This document shows positions 35,334 through 44,105 of a stretch of DNA of 47,756 nt, piece after piece. Numbering within the stretch: the first letter of the stretch is position 1; each line of letters begins with the position of its first letter. The position numbers were made by a program, and so were the translations under genes. Origin of the DNA: Oscillospiraceae bacterium (lineage in GTDB: Bacteria > Bacillota > Clostridia > Oscillospirales > Ruminococcaceae). Under the pieces are notes generated by a model. The model was not told the DNA's origin, did no database searches, and was given only the letters and a program-made list of their open reading frames with translations. Location of the stretch: positions 1 through 47,756 of the forward strand of contig JAFWEV010000086.1 in NCBI GenBank assembly GCA_017512745.1. The letters are read 5' to 3'.

Positions 35334-36122
35334 TTATATCAAGTTGTAATACCTGCAGGCATTGTATACTCCGTCTTCAAAGAGAGGATCCGTGACATAT
35401 GAGGCTATGCCTTTTGCCACATCGCTCCCGCTTCCCATACATATGCTCAGTCTGCACGCCCTGAACATATCAAGATCGTTGACTCCGTCCCCAAAACAGA
35501 CGGTATCTTCAATATTAATTCCCAGCAGTTCGCAAGTCTTTCTGACCCCTGTTCCCTTGTTGAATCCTTTCGGGACCATTTCGGTGACTCTGGGGCCGTG
35601 AACTATAAAATCAAAATCGTCTTTCAGTTCCTCAAAGCACGCTTCCCTGTCCGAATCTGTCGTATCACATGATATCTTGCAGATATGCCAGTTTCCCCAG
35701 TTGCCCGTGATCGAAGGCAGTTCTCCTCCGAGATCCCTGCGGACCTTTTCGCCGTACCAGTCTCCCCTGAACTCTTCATAATCCATATACAGGTTCTCTT
35801 TTCCTTCAAGGATGGGACGTAGCCGGTGTCTCTTGATCGAGGAAACAGCCTTGATAGCGGTCTCTTTATCTATCTCATGAAGATATATTATCTCATCCCT
35901 GTATTCTATCATCGTCCCGCACGCCGATACGATGCCGTCAAAACCGAGAGCCAGAAGGTCCGGGTGATTTACAAACCCCCTTGCCCTTCCGGTACAGATA
36001 AACAGCAGATGCCCGTTTTTTCTCAGTTCCCTGAATGCTCTGACCGTGCTTTCGGGAATGGTGTTGTTGTGATCCCACAGTGTTCCGTCAATATCAAAAA
36101 AGATTATTTTTCTATGCGACAT
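35334..36122 (-). CDS. HAD hydrolase, Cof type
   Basis: This 262-residue phosphatase belongs to the HAD superfamily, subclass IIB. The catalytic motif is DIDGTLWD (Asp10 and Asp12), motif II is near FICTGRARG, and motif IV is FGDGVNDLDMF. Such enzymes dephosphorylate sugar phosphates or flavin precursors. The frame is open well upstream, but AGGGGA fits the ATG at 36122. It runs divergently from the isochorismatase gene. Confidence 0.88.
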   Translation of the reverse strand: MSHRKIIFFDIDGTLWDHNNTIPESTVRAFRELRKNGHLLFICTGRARGFVNHPDLLALGFDGIVSACGTMIEYRDEIIYLHEIDKETAIKAVSSIKRHRLRPILEGKENLYMDYEEFRGDWYGEKVRRDLGGELPSITGNWGNWHICKISCDTTDSDREACFEELKDDFDFIVHGPRVTEMVPKGFNKGTGVRKTCELLGINIEDTVCFGDGVNDLDMFRACRLSICMGSGSDVAKGIASYVTDPLFEDGVYNACRYYNLI

Positions 36123-36206
36123 TTGTTCCCCTGCATTTTCTGTTATGATTAACTTGTTAATTATAACTTTTCGAACAGATTCTCTCAACAAAAGGAGGCT
36201 CCTGCA

Positions 36207-36899
36207 ATGCGTGTAAACGACCGATACCTGTCTTTTTATTATGTTCCCGACACAGAATATATGCCTATCGAGATCGACAAATCCAGAACAGCCCTGCTCA
36301 TAGTTGACATGCAGCACGGATTCGTCTCACGCCCTCGGCTGACTGAGTCATCCACAGAACTCGAAAAGAGCGATGCACTGAGATGGGAACCCTTCTATAA
36401 AAAATGTGAGGAAGTTATCATCCCTAACAACCGCAGGATCCTTGATGCTTTCAGGGAAAAAGAAATGAATGTCTGCTTCGCAAGGATCATCTCCTTAAAG
36501 AAAGACGGAAGCGACCGCTCAATAGACCAGAAAGGCACAGGTTTCAACGCCATGCACATGATGCAGGGCGACTGGGAGGGCGAGATCGTTCCCGAACTTG
36601 CTCCGAAGGATGATGAGATCGTAGTTCTTAAAACGACCGACAGTGCCATTACGGGCACAAATATAAGGCTTCTGCTGCACAACATGGGGATCGATACTGT
36701 TGTGGTCACCGGTGTTCTCACCGATCAGTGTGTGTCGGGAACAGTCAGGAGCCTTGCAGACGAGAGCTTCAAGGTTTGGCTGATCGAGGACGCCTGTATG
36801 GCTGCCACCGAGGAGATTCAGCGAAACGAACTAGAGATCCTCAACAATATCTATTGCCACGTCATCAATACCGACGAGCTTATCGAAGCTCTGAAATAG
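36207..36899 (+). CDS. Isochorismatase-family cysteine hydrolase
   Basis: This 230-residue hydrolase has the triad expected of the family: Asp34 in LLIVDMQHGF, Lys142 in VLKTTDSAITG, and Cys175 in TDQCVSGTVRS. Relatives act on isochorismate, N-carbamoylsarcosine, nicotinamide or ureidoacrylate; which one is unclear. AGGAGG precedes the ATG. The stop is TAG, and the next gene lies 12 bases on in the same frame, so readthrough would make a 451-residue fusion. Confidence 0.88.
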   Translation: MRVNDRYLSFYYVPDTEYMPIEIDKSRTALLIVDMQHGFVSRPRLTESSTELEKSDALRWEPFYKKCEEVIIPNNRRILDAFREKEMNVCFARIISLKKDGSDRSIDQKGTGFNAMHMMQGDWEGEIVPELAPKDDEIVVLKTTDSAITGTNIRLLLHNMGIDTVVVTGVLTDQCVSGTVRSLADESFKVWLIEDACMAATEEIQRNELEILNNIYCHVINTDELIEALK

Positions 36900-36911
36900 G
36901 GAGTTTTTTAT

Positions 36912-37562
36912 ATGAGCAGATACCGCGCAGTTCTTCTTGACATGGATGGCACACTTATAGACACAGCGCCGGGAGTCATCGCGTGTGCAAAGGATTGTCT
37001 TAAGATCCTCGGAGTCCCCGAGCCTCCCGAAGAGGTCTTCCACAAATTCATAGGACCTCCTCTCCCCGAATGCTTCAGACTGATAACCGGCCTTGGTCCC
37101 GAGTTCTGTGACAGAGCTGCGGAACTGTATAAGGCTCAGTACGGTCTGAAACATGTGGCAAAATTCAGCTTGTATCCGGGAATGTACGACTTTCTCTCAA
37201 AGTGCCGGGATGCGGGAATTCTCCTCGGAGTGGCCACTTTCAAGCAGCCTGTCCACATGCGAGAAGCTTTGGAATATCTTAAGATCGATCATTTCTTTTC
37301 TTCAGCCGTAGGAACTGATCCCAAATCCACACTTTCCAAATCCGATATCATCAACATTGCCGTGGACGAATTGGGACTTCCCAGAAACCGAAGCATTCTC
37401 ATGATCGGAGACAGCTTTTATGATTACGAAGGAGCCGAAGCTTCAGGAGTAGATTTTGCTGCAGCAGCCTACGGATACGGATTTACGGAAACAGACGATA
37501 TTCCTGGATCTTGTATCGCTTATGATGTTCCAAGCCTGAAATCGTTTATTCTAAACGGTTAG
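36912..37562 (+). CDS. HAD hydrolase, phosphoglycolate phosphatase-like
   Basis: This 216-residue HAD subfamily IA phosphatase has LLDMDGTLID (Asp10/Asp12), the cap helices, and a late MIGDSFYDYEGA motif. It resembles Gph/PGP-type phosphatases. It follows the isochorismatase gene by 12 bp with GGGAG upstream. The stop is TAG; the frame then stays open for 20 more codons with helix-like sequence (EIAFELIEKTRD) before TAA at 37623-37625. Confidence 0.87.
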   Translation: MSRYRAVLLDMDGTLIDTAPGVIACAKDCLKILGVPEPPEEVFHKFIGPPLPECFRLITGLGPEFCDRAAELYKAQYGLKHVAKFSLYPGMYDFLSKCRDAGILLGVATFKQPVHMREALEYLKIDHFFSSAVGTDPKSTLSKSDIINIAVDELGLPRNRSILMIGDSFYDYEGAEASGVDFAAAAYGYGFTETDDIPGSCIAYDVPSLKSFILNG

Positions 37563-37637
37563 GAAATAGCATTCGAACTTATTGAAAAGACCAGAGATAT
37601 CAAATATTCTGGTCCTGATCGTTAACTTGCAACATAA

Positions 37638-37692
37638 TAAAAGCTTCAGTCGGGCTGACTCTATAGGAGCCAAAAGACTGAAGCTTTTTTCT
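37638..37692. terminator. Terminator between HAD and membrane protein genes
   Basis: AAGCTTCAGTC (37641-37651) pairs with GACTGAAGCTT (37676-37686), with an A-run before it and a T-run after it; an inner GGGCT/AGCC arm may extend it. Works in both directions. Confidence 0.9.
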
Positions 37693-37699
37693 TTTCTGT

Positions 37700-38194
37700 T
37701 TATTTCGCCCTTAGGTCCATTATCAACAAACACAGGCAGGCAATTCTGATGATCGCTCCCGCAACGGAGATCACCGTTCCAAACTGATCTGAAAATCCAA
37801 ACGGTATTAGTCTCAGTATAAGATCTGCTGCAATAAGCCCGATCAGAACATACCGTATATTTCTCTGAAATTTGCTCTGCCCCTCATGCTCCTCAAGCAA
37901 CCTCTTCATTATCAGTCCTAATACCAGAGCCGATACTGTCAGCATAAAGCACACAAGCACCTCGCTGAGAGTTTTTCTGTAGACGGCGGAGAGTATGAGA
38001 ACTGCCCATCTCGGCAGAATGGAGATCCCCATATCAAACATGAACGACAGAGGTCCGTCTACCGCGAAAACATACAGATATCCGGATGCTATAAGGATAT
38101 AGACAGCAGGCAATACCGCCGCTATCTGCATGATCCTGACATAGAGATCGGCACCGGTAAGGTGTTTTCTGGAACTTAAACCGAACCGTATCAT
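37700..38194 (-). CDS. Unknown membrane protein, 164 residues
   Basis: No family is recognised. There are four hydrophobic segments (about residues 20-42, 53-71, 77-96 and 112-160) and a basic N-terminus. It begins by a four-base ATGA overlap with the upstream gene, so the pair is probably co-translated and may form one complex. Confidence 0.75.
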   Translation of the reverse strand: MIRFGLSSRKHLTGADLYVRIMQIAAVLPAVYILIASGYLYVFAVDGPLSFMFDMGISILPRWAVLILSAVYRKTLSEVLVCFMLTVSALVLGLIMKRLLEEHEGQSKFQRNIRYVLIGLIAADLILRLIPFGFSDQFGTVISVAGAIIRIACLCLLIMDLRAK

Positions 38195-38808
38195 CCCTTT
38201 ACCTCCCCGAGAGTTCTCTCAAGAAACAGCGAGTCAAAGTGTCTTTCCTGTTCTTCTGATATATATTCCCGGTATACCGTTTCTCCTGTTGCAGGATCAA
38301 TGAACGTCACCAGAGCCCTGCTCTCTCCTGTCAGACTGTATAGTCTTGTCATTCTGTTTGTATCGGGATGGTTGAGCGGAAGGATCAATCCTTTCTCGCA
38401 GACGATCTCTCCCGAAGCACATCTGCCTCTTATTACAGTGTCCTTGGCGACCAACTGTTTCTCAAACGTATCGAGATCCACTCTTACGAGAGTCGAATAC
38501 ATATTGCCGAAAGAGGAGGACGCGTATTCATTGATATACAGATAATTTCCGCTGACAACAGCTCCCCAGTCGTATCCGAAGGTTCCCTCAAGCAGAAGAT
38601 CGCTGGTCTTGTCTTTTCCGTTATAAATGCCGTTCGGCAATACGGATGAATACCTTATCCAGTATGGTGTTCCCTCTATCTCATAGTAACTGTTTATTGC
38701 TTCTCTCCCGGCAATTCCCGAGAGTTTTACCGTAACAAACAGTATGAGCGCTGAGAATATCACCATAACAAGCACAAATGCATTCATTGTAAATTTTGGC
38801 TTTGTCAT
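38191..38808 (-). CDS. Unknown membrane-anchored extracellular protein, 205 residues
   Basis: No family is recognised. One hydrophobic helix at residues 9-28 with a short basic N-terminus suggests an N-in anchor or uncleaved signal. The rest is a soluble beta-rich domain with many Tyr and Gly, and two Cys near residues 149 and 155. AGAGGA fits the ATG. Co-translated with the membrane protein that follows. Confidence 0.75.
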   Translation of the reverse strand: MTKPKFTMNAFVLVMVIFSALILFVTVKLSGIAGREAINSYYEIEGTPYWIRYSSVLPNGIYNGKDKTSDLLLEGTFGYDWGAVVSGNYLYINEYASSSFGNMYSTLVRVDLDTFEKQLVAKDTVIRGRCASGEIVCEKGLILPLNHPDTNRMTRLYSLTGESRALVTFIDPATGETVYREYISEEQERHFDSLFLERTLGEVKG

Positions 38809-38883
38809 TCTGATTTCCTCTTGTTCCGTCCATGTTGATGCTGCGTTCAGACGAAGCTGAAAGACAGATCTTCTTCACAACCA

Positions 38884-38911
38884 ATGATACAGCGTTTTGC
38901 GCATTCCGCAA
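38884..38911 (-). promoter_or_regulatory. Possible promoter of the two membrane protein genes
   Basis: On the minus strand TTGCGG (38906-38911), a 16-bp spacer and TATCAT (38884-38889). Confidence 0.4.
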
Positions 38912-38956
38912 GACCGATAAGCAGAATCACAGCGACGTTTATGTTACCCGCGTGCA

Positions 38957-40501
38957 TCACTGTATAATGCCATCTTTTAGTCTCAGGGATCCATTAACGA
39001 ACACGTATTCTATTCCCTTAGGATCACGGATAGGGTCTGTTATCGAGGCGTCCGATCCGATAGTCATGGGATCGAAGATGACAATATCCGCATCATATCC
39101 TTCTTTTATATGTCCTTTGTTTATCCCTAGAAAATCAGCCGGCAGCGAAGTGCATTTTCTCACGGCTTCTTCAAGACTGACAACATGCCGTTCCCTCACA
39201 AACTCGGAAAAGACCTTTACCTGATTGGCATACGCTCTCGGATGTGCGGGATGTCCGTTCCCAGCTCCCAGTCCGTCAGATCCTATACAGGTGTATGGTG
39301 AACGGAATATTCTGTCGACCATCTCCATATCAGAGAACTGCATAACCATGGTGGAACTGCCCAGATTTTTAAGCAGTATCTTGAACAGCATATCTATATC
39401 ATCAATACCTTCCGACGCTGCCGCCTTGGCCAGCGACATTCCCTGATACTGAGGCGTTGCATCGGAACGGATGATTATTATAGTGTCATGATCAAGCATC
39501 TTCATGAAGTTCTGCCATGACGTCTCTGTTTCTATGGACTTTTTGACCCGTGCTCTATAGGAAGGGCTCAGGAAGAACCTCACTTTTTCACTCAGCACAT
39601 ATGGCGGCAGCATCGCTCCCAGAGCGGTCGACCCGGTGTTGTACACATACTGGTCATTGATGATGCGAAGCCCTTTCTGTCTTGCAGACTCCATCATCTC
39701 AGCTGCCTTCTGCTGCAGATCATAGTCGTTGACCATCACCTTATGGTGGGATATAAGCACCTTGCACCCGGACTCCATCCCTATATCTATCGCTTCCTGT
39801 AACGCTTCTATGATCTTGGCGCCTTCATTGCGGATATGTGTCGAATAGATTCCGTCATATTCAGCCACTATTTTGCAGAGTTCTGCAAGTTCGGCCTTGT
39901 CCGCATATGCTCCCGGTGCGTATATGAGACCGCTCGACATACCGATAGCTCCGTGGTCCATCGCCTCTCGAAGGAGTTCCTTCATCTTTGCCATCTCTTC
40001 TGCGGAAGGTTTCCTGTTCTGCATGCCCATTACGGCGATCCTGAGTGTTCCGTGTCCGACAAGGTTTAGGTCATTGATCAGCGGATGGTGCTCATCGGCA
40101 TCTTTCCTGTAGTTTTCGTACGTATCCCACTTTAGCCACTGTTTGTGCGGAAGAATAATATCCTGATATTTGCAGTATTTTTTCAAAGCATTCAGATATT
40201 TCTTCGAATACGGAAATGTGCTCACTCCGCAGCTGCCTGTTATCTCTGTGGTGATCCCCTGCTTGAGCTGCGGCCACTGGGTGTGATCTACAAATACCAG
40301 ATCATCGTTATGCGTATGGGTATCTATGAATCCCGGGGACAGTACCCAGCCGGGTTCCGCCTCTATTACCGTTTTGGCATCATGTCCAGTCACATCCCCA
40401 ACAGCGGTTATGATGCCGTCTTTCCATGCGACATCGCCTTTAAAGATCTCTCCTCCGGATCCGTCCGCTATATCGATATTGCGAATAATATAGTCGTCCA
40501 T
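38957..40501 (-). CDS. N-acyl-D-amino-acid deacylase/D-aminoacylase family amidohydrolase
   Basis: This 514-residue metal hydrolase of the amidohydrolase superfamily probably removes acyl groups from N-acyl-D-amino acids. GFIDTHTHND (His62/His64) begins the metal site, Cys91 in GSCG is the bridging ligand typical of D-aminoacylases, and STHIRNEG, ISHHKV and CIGSDG follow. The ribosome binding site is weak (GGGCAGGT directly before the ATG). It appears monocistronic. Confidence 0.87.
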   Translation of the reverse strand: MDDYIIRNIDIADGSGGEIFKGDVAWKDGIITAVGDVTGHDAKTVIEAEPGWVLSPGFIDTHTHNDDLVFVDHTQWPQLKQGITTEITGSCGVSTFPYSKKYLNALKKYCKYQDIILPHKQWLKWDTYENYRKDADEHHPLINDLNLVGHGTLRIAVMGMQNRKPSAEEMAKMKELLREAMDHGAIGMSSGLIYAPGAYADKAELAELCKIVAEYDGIYSTHIRNEGAKIIEALQEAIDIGMESGCKVLISHHKVMVNDYDLQQKAAEMMESARQKGLRIINDQYVYNTGSTALGAMLPPYVLSEKVRFFLSPSYRARVKKSIETETSWQNFMKMLDHDTIIIIRSDATPQYQGMSLAKAAASEGIDDIDMLFKILLKNLGSSTMVMQFSDMEMVDRIFRSPYTCIGSDGLGAGNGHPAHPRAYANQVKVFSEFVRERHVVSLEEAVRKCTSLPADFLGINKGHIKEGYDADIVIFDPMTIGSDASITDPIRDPKGIEYVFVNGSLRLKDGIIQ

Positions 40502-40620
40502 ACCTGCCCGTCCATTCCTTTCAATGCATACTTTTAAATTAATAATATCATATCTTTTCCCGTTATGACTTTTCCAATGCTCATCCGGATCATATGCAAG
40601 CTATTCTGATATCTTCCTGC

Positions 40621-40664
40621 AAAAAAGGAATCTCTCCTGCCATTAAAGACAAAAGAGATTCCTT
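40621..40664 (-). terminator. Rho-independent terminator of tmRNA
   Basis: On the minus strand AAGGAATCTCT (40654-40664) pairs with AGAGATTCCTT (40625-40635), followed by six T residues, five bases past the tmRNA 3' end. Confidence 0.92.
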
Positions 40665-40668
40665 TTAT

Positions 40669-41012
40669 TGGTGGAGACGAGGAGAATCGAACTCCTGTCC
40701 GAAAACCCGCCCACACAGTTTTCTCCGAGCGCATACCATCTTTAGGATTCCCCCCGCGGCGAGCCGATGATCAGGTTGCCGTTTCGGTAGCTTGTAAGTT
40801 CATGACAGTCCTCAAAGCTTTGGACTGTTCACGTGCACCGCATCATTTTACGCCAGGGGTACTTATGCGGTCTTGGTATCCGTGACGAGCAGCGTTAAGC
40901 TGCGACAGCTAATGTATTGTTGTCAGTTATTGTTTTTGAAGCTTTTATAGTGGATCCTCACCACTGCTCGCTTACCATGCTTCTTTGTCCCCGTCGAAAC
41001 CATTGCGTCCCC
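40669..41012 (-). ncRNA. ssrA: Transfer-messenger RNA (tmRNA)
   Basis: This RNA rescues stalled ribosomes and tags the nascent peptide. The 5' end GGGGACG pairs with CGTCTCC before an encoded 3' ACCA. The T arm with GTTCGATTC is clear. The tag frame is 40895-40942: resume codon GCT at 40940-40942 and peptide ASKTITDNNTLAVAA, then TAA. The total is about 344 nt, normal for the one-piece form. SmpB, its essential partner, is encoded just upstream. Confidence 0.95.
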
Positions 41013-41025
41013 GACTGTGGTTTAC

Positions 41026-41031
41026 AGTATA
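41026..41031 (-). promoter_or_regulatory. -10 box of tmRNA
   Basis: TATACT on the minus strand lies 14 bp before the mature 5' end. It sits between smpB and ssrA. No strong -35 box is seen. Confidence 0.5.
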
Positions 41032-41055
41032 ACCGACAATTGTTACAAAATCTTG

Positions 41056-41514
41056 TTATCTTTTGATCTCTCTCTCCATCTCGCGCTTTGCAGCCTTTTT
41101 GGCGGCATCGGCGCGCTTGTCATAGAGTTTCTTTCCTTTGCAGACTCCGACCTACACTTTGACCCTGGATCCCTTGAAGTAAAGGGAGAGAGGTATGATC
41201 GTAAGACCCTTCTACTTGATATCGGCATAGAGTCTCAGGATCTCATTCTTGTGCATCAGCAGGCGTCTGTCGCGCATCGGGTCCCTGTTGAATATATTCC
41301 CCTTTTCATACGGGCTGATATGCATCTGTTTAACGAAGATCTCGCCGTCTTTGATGTCACACCAGGAATCCTTTAGATTGACGTTCCCGTTGCGCAGGGA
41401 TTTCACTTCGGTACCGAACAGTTCTATGCCTGCCTCATATGAATCAAGGACAAAATACTCGTGACGCGCGGCTCTGTTTTCCGCTATCTGTTTTGTTCCC
41501 TTTTTATCTGCCAT
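41056..41514 (-). pseudogene. smpB: SsrA-binding protein SmpB, frame crossed by two TAG codons
   Basis: SmpB binds tmRNA and places it in the ribosome. The full frame is 152 codons, the normal length, and ends at TAA 41056-41058. TAG codons stand at codon 101 (41212-41214) and codon 121 (41152-41154). Residues before, between and after them match the family: RARHEYF-like start, [33 protein letters not shown] and KGKKLYDKR. There is no frameshift. In clostridial relatives both positions are usually Glu. Stopping at codon 101 would lose the barrel end and the tail that binds tmRNA. No ribosome binding site precedes the ATG, so it relies on coupling to recR, six bases upstream. Confidence 0.85.
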
Positions 41515-41520
41515 AGGTGT

Positions 41521-42117
41521 TTACAGTTCGTTCCTTCCCTCCATAGCCCTGTAAAGAGTGACATCGTCAGCATATTCCAGATTGCCGCCGACCGGCATTC
41601 CGTATGCGAGTCTTGTGACCTTCGGGCCGAGAGGCTTTATGAGTTTGGATAGATACAGAGCGGTGGACTCGCCCTCCGCCGTTGGATTTGTTGCCATGAT
41701 GACTTCTTTTATTCCGTCTTCAGCTGCTCTTTTGACGAGATCCTTGATGTACAGCTGCTCCGGACCTATTCCGTCCATGGGAGATATAAGACCGTGCAGC
41801 ACATGGTAAACGCCCTTGTACTCTCTCATTCTCTCTATCGCTGTGATGTCGCGCGGACTTTCCACAACACATATGATGCCGTGATCACGCGAGAGATCTC
41901 CGCAAATTCTGCAGTGGTCGGAATCAGTATAGTTATGGCATATGGGACACTCGTGCAGCTTTGTCTTAGATTCGCGGATAGCTTCGGCAAAATCGAATGC
42001 CTCTTCATCACTCATATCGAGCACATGATAGGCAAGTCTGGCAGCACTCTTTCTGCCAACTCCGGGAAGCGATGCAAAACAGTCTATCAGTCTGTCAAGC
42101 GTCGGGTTTGAACTCAT
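41521..42117 (-). CDS. recR: Recombination protein RecR
   Basis: RecR acts with RecF and RecO to load RecA at gaps in DNA. The 198-residue length is standard. A helix-hairpin-helix region (LPGVGRKSAARLAYH) is followed by a C4 zinc finger (CPIC ... CRIC), then the Toprim domain (VVESPRDITAIE) and the TNPTAEGE loop near residue 145. It overlaps ybaB by four bases (ATGA) and precedes smpB. Confidence 0.96.
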   Translation of the reverse strand: MSSNPTLDRLIDCFASLPGVGRKSAARLAYHVLDMSDEEAFDFAEAIRESKTKLHECPICHNYTDSDHCRICGDLSRDHGIICVVESPRDITAIERMREYKGVYHVLHGLISPMDGIGPEQLYIKDLVKRAAEDGIKEVIMATNPTAEGESTALYLSKLIKPLGPKVTRLAYGMPVGGNLEYADDVTLYRAMEGRNEL

Positions 42118-42476
42118 ATATTGAGACCTCCGAGGCCTCCGAGGCCCAGTCCGGAGAACGGGCCTGTAATCGCTGCCATCTCATTGTTGTAATCGTCTTT
42201 TGCTTCCTTGACCGCAGCATTGACAGCCGCAACAATAAGATCGCTGAGCATTTCGACGTCATCGGGATCGACAACTTCCGGGTCGATCTTTATGTTCAGG
42301 ACTTCATGATCGCCGTTGACTGTGGCTTCGACCATTCCGCCGCCGGATTTGGCCGAATATTCCTTTCCCTGAAGTTCCTCAGACTTTGCCTGCATGTCTT
42401 CCTGCATCTTCTGAGCCTGCTTCATCATATCGCCCATGCTCTTGCGCTGATACTGTTCTGGTAATCTTGCTTTCAT
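42114..42476 (-). CDS. YbaB/EbfC nucleoid-associated protein
   Basis: This 120-residue DNA-binding protein is usually encoded between dnaX and recR, as here. An N-terminal helix (MMKQAQKMQEDMQAKSEEL) and the core VNGDHEVLNIKIDPEVVDP match the family. The extra Gly/Leu-rich C-terminus is common. It follows the dnaX TAG by nine bases, in the same reading frame. Confidence 0.93.
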   Translation of the reverse strand: MKARLPEQYQRKSMGDMMKQAQKMQEDMQAKSEELQGKEYSAKSGGGMVEATVNGDHEVLNIKIDPEVVDPDDVEMLSDLIVAAVNAAVKEAKDDYNNEMAAITGPFSGLGLGGLGGLNI

Positions 42477-42485
42477 ATTTCTCTC

Positions 42486-44084
42486 CTATTTAACTATGAC
42501 CTCGACACCGTTTTCCTCAGCTGTCTTTATGAGATCATCGATTCTTTTTTCTGTTTCCTCTTCAAGTAATCTTTTCTCGGCGGCAGCCGCTCTGACTGCG
42601 GCATCGGTCTCTCTGTACGGACCGATCGGTCTCTGGATCCCGAGAACCTTGCTTATGCATTCCTTGAGCTTTGTATTTGCTTCCGGATGCTCTCTCATGA
42701 ATGAGAAGAACATATCATTACCGCTGATGAGCAGTCTCTTCTCATCGAGGTATGCGCTTGTGTCCGCAAGGAATCCTCCCAGGAGTCCGTCGTCGATCGA
42801 AGCAATGACTTTATGCCATCCGTCGACCGGAGTGATTCTGTTCGTTTTCTGCGCTTCCTGTGTGTTTATCTCCGGCTGCGGCTGTATCTGCCGTCTCTCT
42901 TCAGATTTCTCCTGAGAACCCTGTGCTTTCGGTTCTTTCGCTCCGATTACGGGCTTAAGATTCTCAAAGGAACGTCTCTCTTCCCTTACGGGTTCATCCT
43001 GAGCGGCAAAGCTGTTGGCTAGAGACATCAGCATGATCTCGCACGTCAGCCGCTTATCCGTGGATGTCTGCAGAGCGGTGCTCAGCTCTTTCAGAAGATC
43101 CATCACCCTGAATATCGACCTTCTCGAATACTTCTTTGCATGTTCAGTCAGTTCGGCTCTCTCTTCATCGGAGTACTCCGTCAGCACGTCACTGCATCCC
43201 AGCCCCGCAACAAGGAGGTTCCTGTAATGCTTCATAAGCTCATTGCAGAGTCTTACAGGTTCCATGGATCCTTTGTACAGGTCGCTCAGCAGTTCCGTGA
43301 GACCGGAAAGATCGCTTTCGATGATGTAGTCCGCCATTCTGAAGAGATACGACCGGTCTATTGTTCCGGTGAGTCTTATAACAAGATCCTCATCGATGGC
43401 CGCTCCCGTGGATGCACATGTATCGAGGAGCGACAATGCATCTCTCATAGCCCCGTCGGCCATCCTGGAAAGTCTGGCAGCTGCGCCGTCCGTGATCTCA
43501 ATATTCTCTCTTTCAGCTACTCCTTTGATATATCCCTGAATGTCACCTGCAGATATCCTGTGCAGATCGAATCTCTGACATCTGGACAGGATCGTGGCCG
43601 GGACCTTCTGTATATCGGTGGTAGCGAGGATGAACATGATGTGAGCAGGCGGCTCTTCTATTATCTTGAGGAGCGCAGCCCACGCATTCGGTGTCAGCAT
43701 GTGGACCTCATCTATGATGTAGATCCTGTACCTGCAGACAGCAGGGGCAAAAGAGCTCTCTTCTTTGAGTTGTCTTATATCGTCGACACTGTTGTTGGAG
43801 GCTGCGTCTATTTCTGTGACATCAAGTATCGCACCTGTGTCGATACCTTTGCAGACATCACATTCGCAGCATGGTTCGCCGTCCTTCTGGTTCGGGCAGT
43901 TCACAGCCTTTGACAGGATCTTGGCGAGCGTGGTCTTACCGGTGCCGCGGATTCCTGTGAGCATATAGGCATGACTGACCTTTCCCGATGACACCTGGTT
44001 TTTAAGGGCCGCGCAGATCGCGTCCTGACCTATGACGTCGGAAAACCTTTTCGGCCTGTATTTTCTGTATAAAGCTTTCGCCAT
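42486..44084 (-). CDS. dnaX: DNA polymerase III subunits gamma/tau
   Basis: This clamp-loader subunit of 532 residues has Walker A GIRGTGKT at residues 44-51, zinc cysteines at about 63, 72, 75 and 78, the DEVH Walker B motif (IIDEVHML) and the SRC sensor. The frame is open to 44144, but GGAG fits the ATG at 44084 (MAKALYRK). The C-terminal tau part is polar and variable. The stop is TAG, overlapping the ybaB ribosome binding site; readthrough would fuse the two proteins. The SRP RNA gene lies 21 bp upstream. Confidence 0.95.
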   Translation of the reverse strand: MAKALYRKYRPKRFSDVIGQDAICAALKNQVSSGKVSHAYMLTGIRGTGKTTLAKILSKAVNCPNQKDGEPCCECDVCKGIDTGAILDVTEIDAASNNSVDDIRQLKEESSFAPAVCRYRIYIIDEVHMLTPNAWAALLKIIEEPPAHIMFILATTDIQKVPATILSRCQRFDLHRISAGDIQGYIKGVAERENIEITDGAAARLSRMADGAMRDALSLLDTCASTGAAIDEDLVIRLTGTIDRSYLFRMADYIIESDLSGLTELLSDLYKGSMEPVRLCNELMKHYRNLLVAGLGCSDVLTEYSDEERAELTEHAKKYSRRSIFRVMDLLKELSTALQTSTDKRLTCEIMLMSLANSFAAQDEPVREERRSFENLKPVIGAKEPKAQGSQEKSEERRQIQPQPEINTQEAQKTNRITPVDGWHKVIASIDDGLLGGFLADTSAYLDEKRLLISGNDMFFSFMREHPEANTKLKECISKVLGIQRPIGPYRETDAAVRAAAAEKRLLEEETEKRIDDLIKTAEENGVEVIVK

Positions 44085-44105
44085 CTGGCTTTCTCCAATC
44101 AAAAA

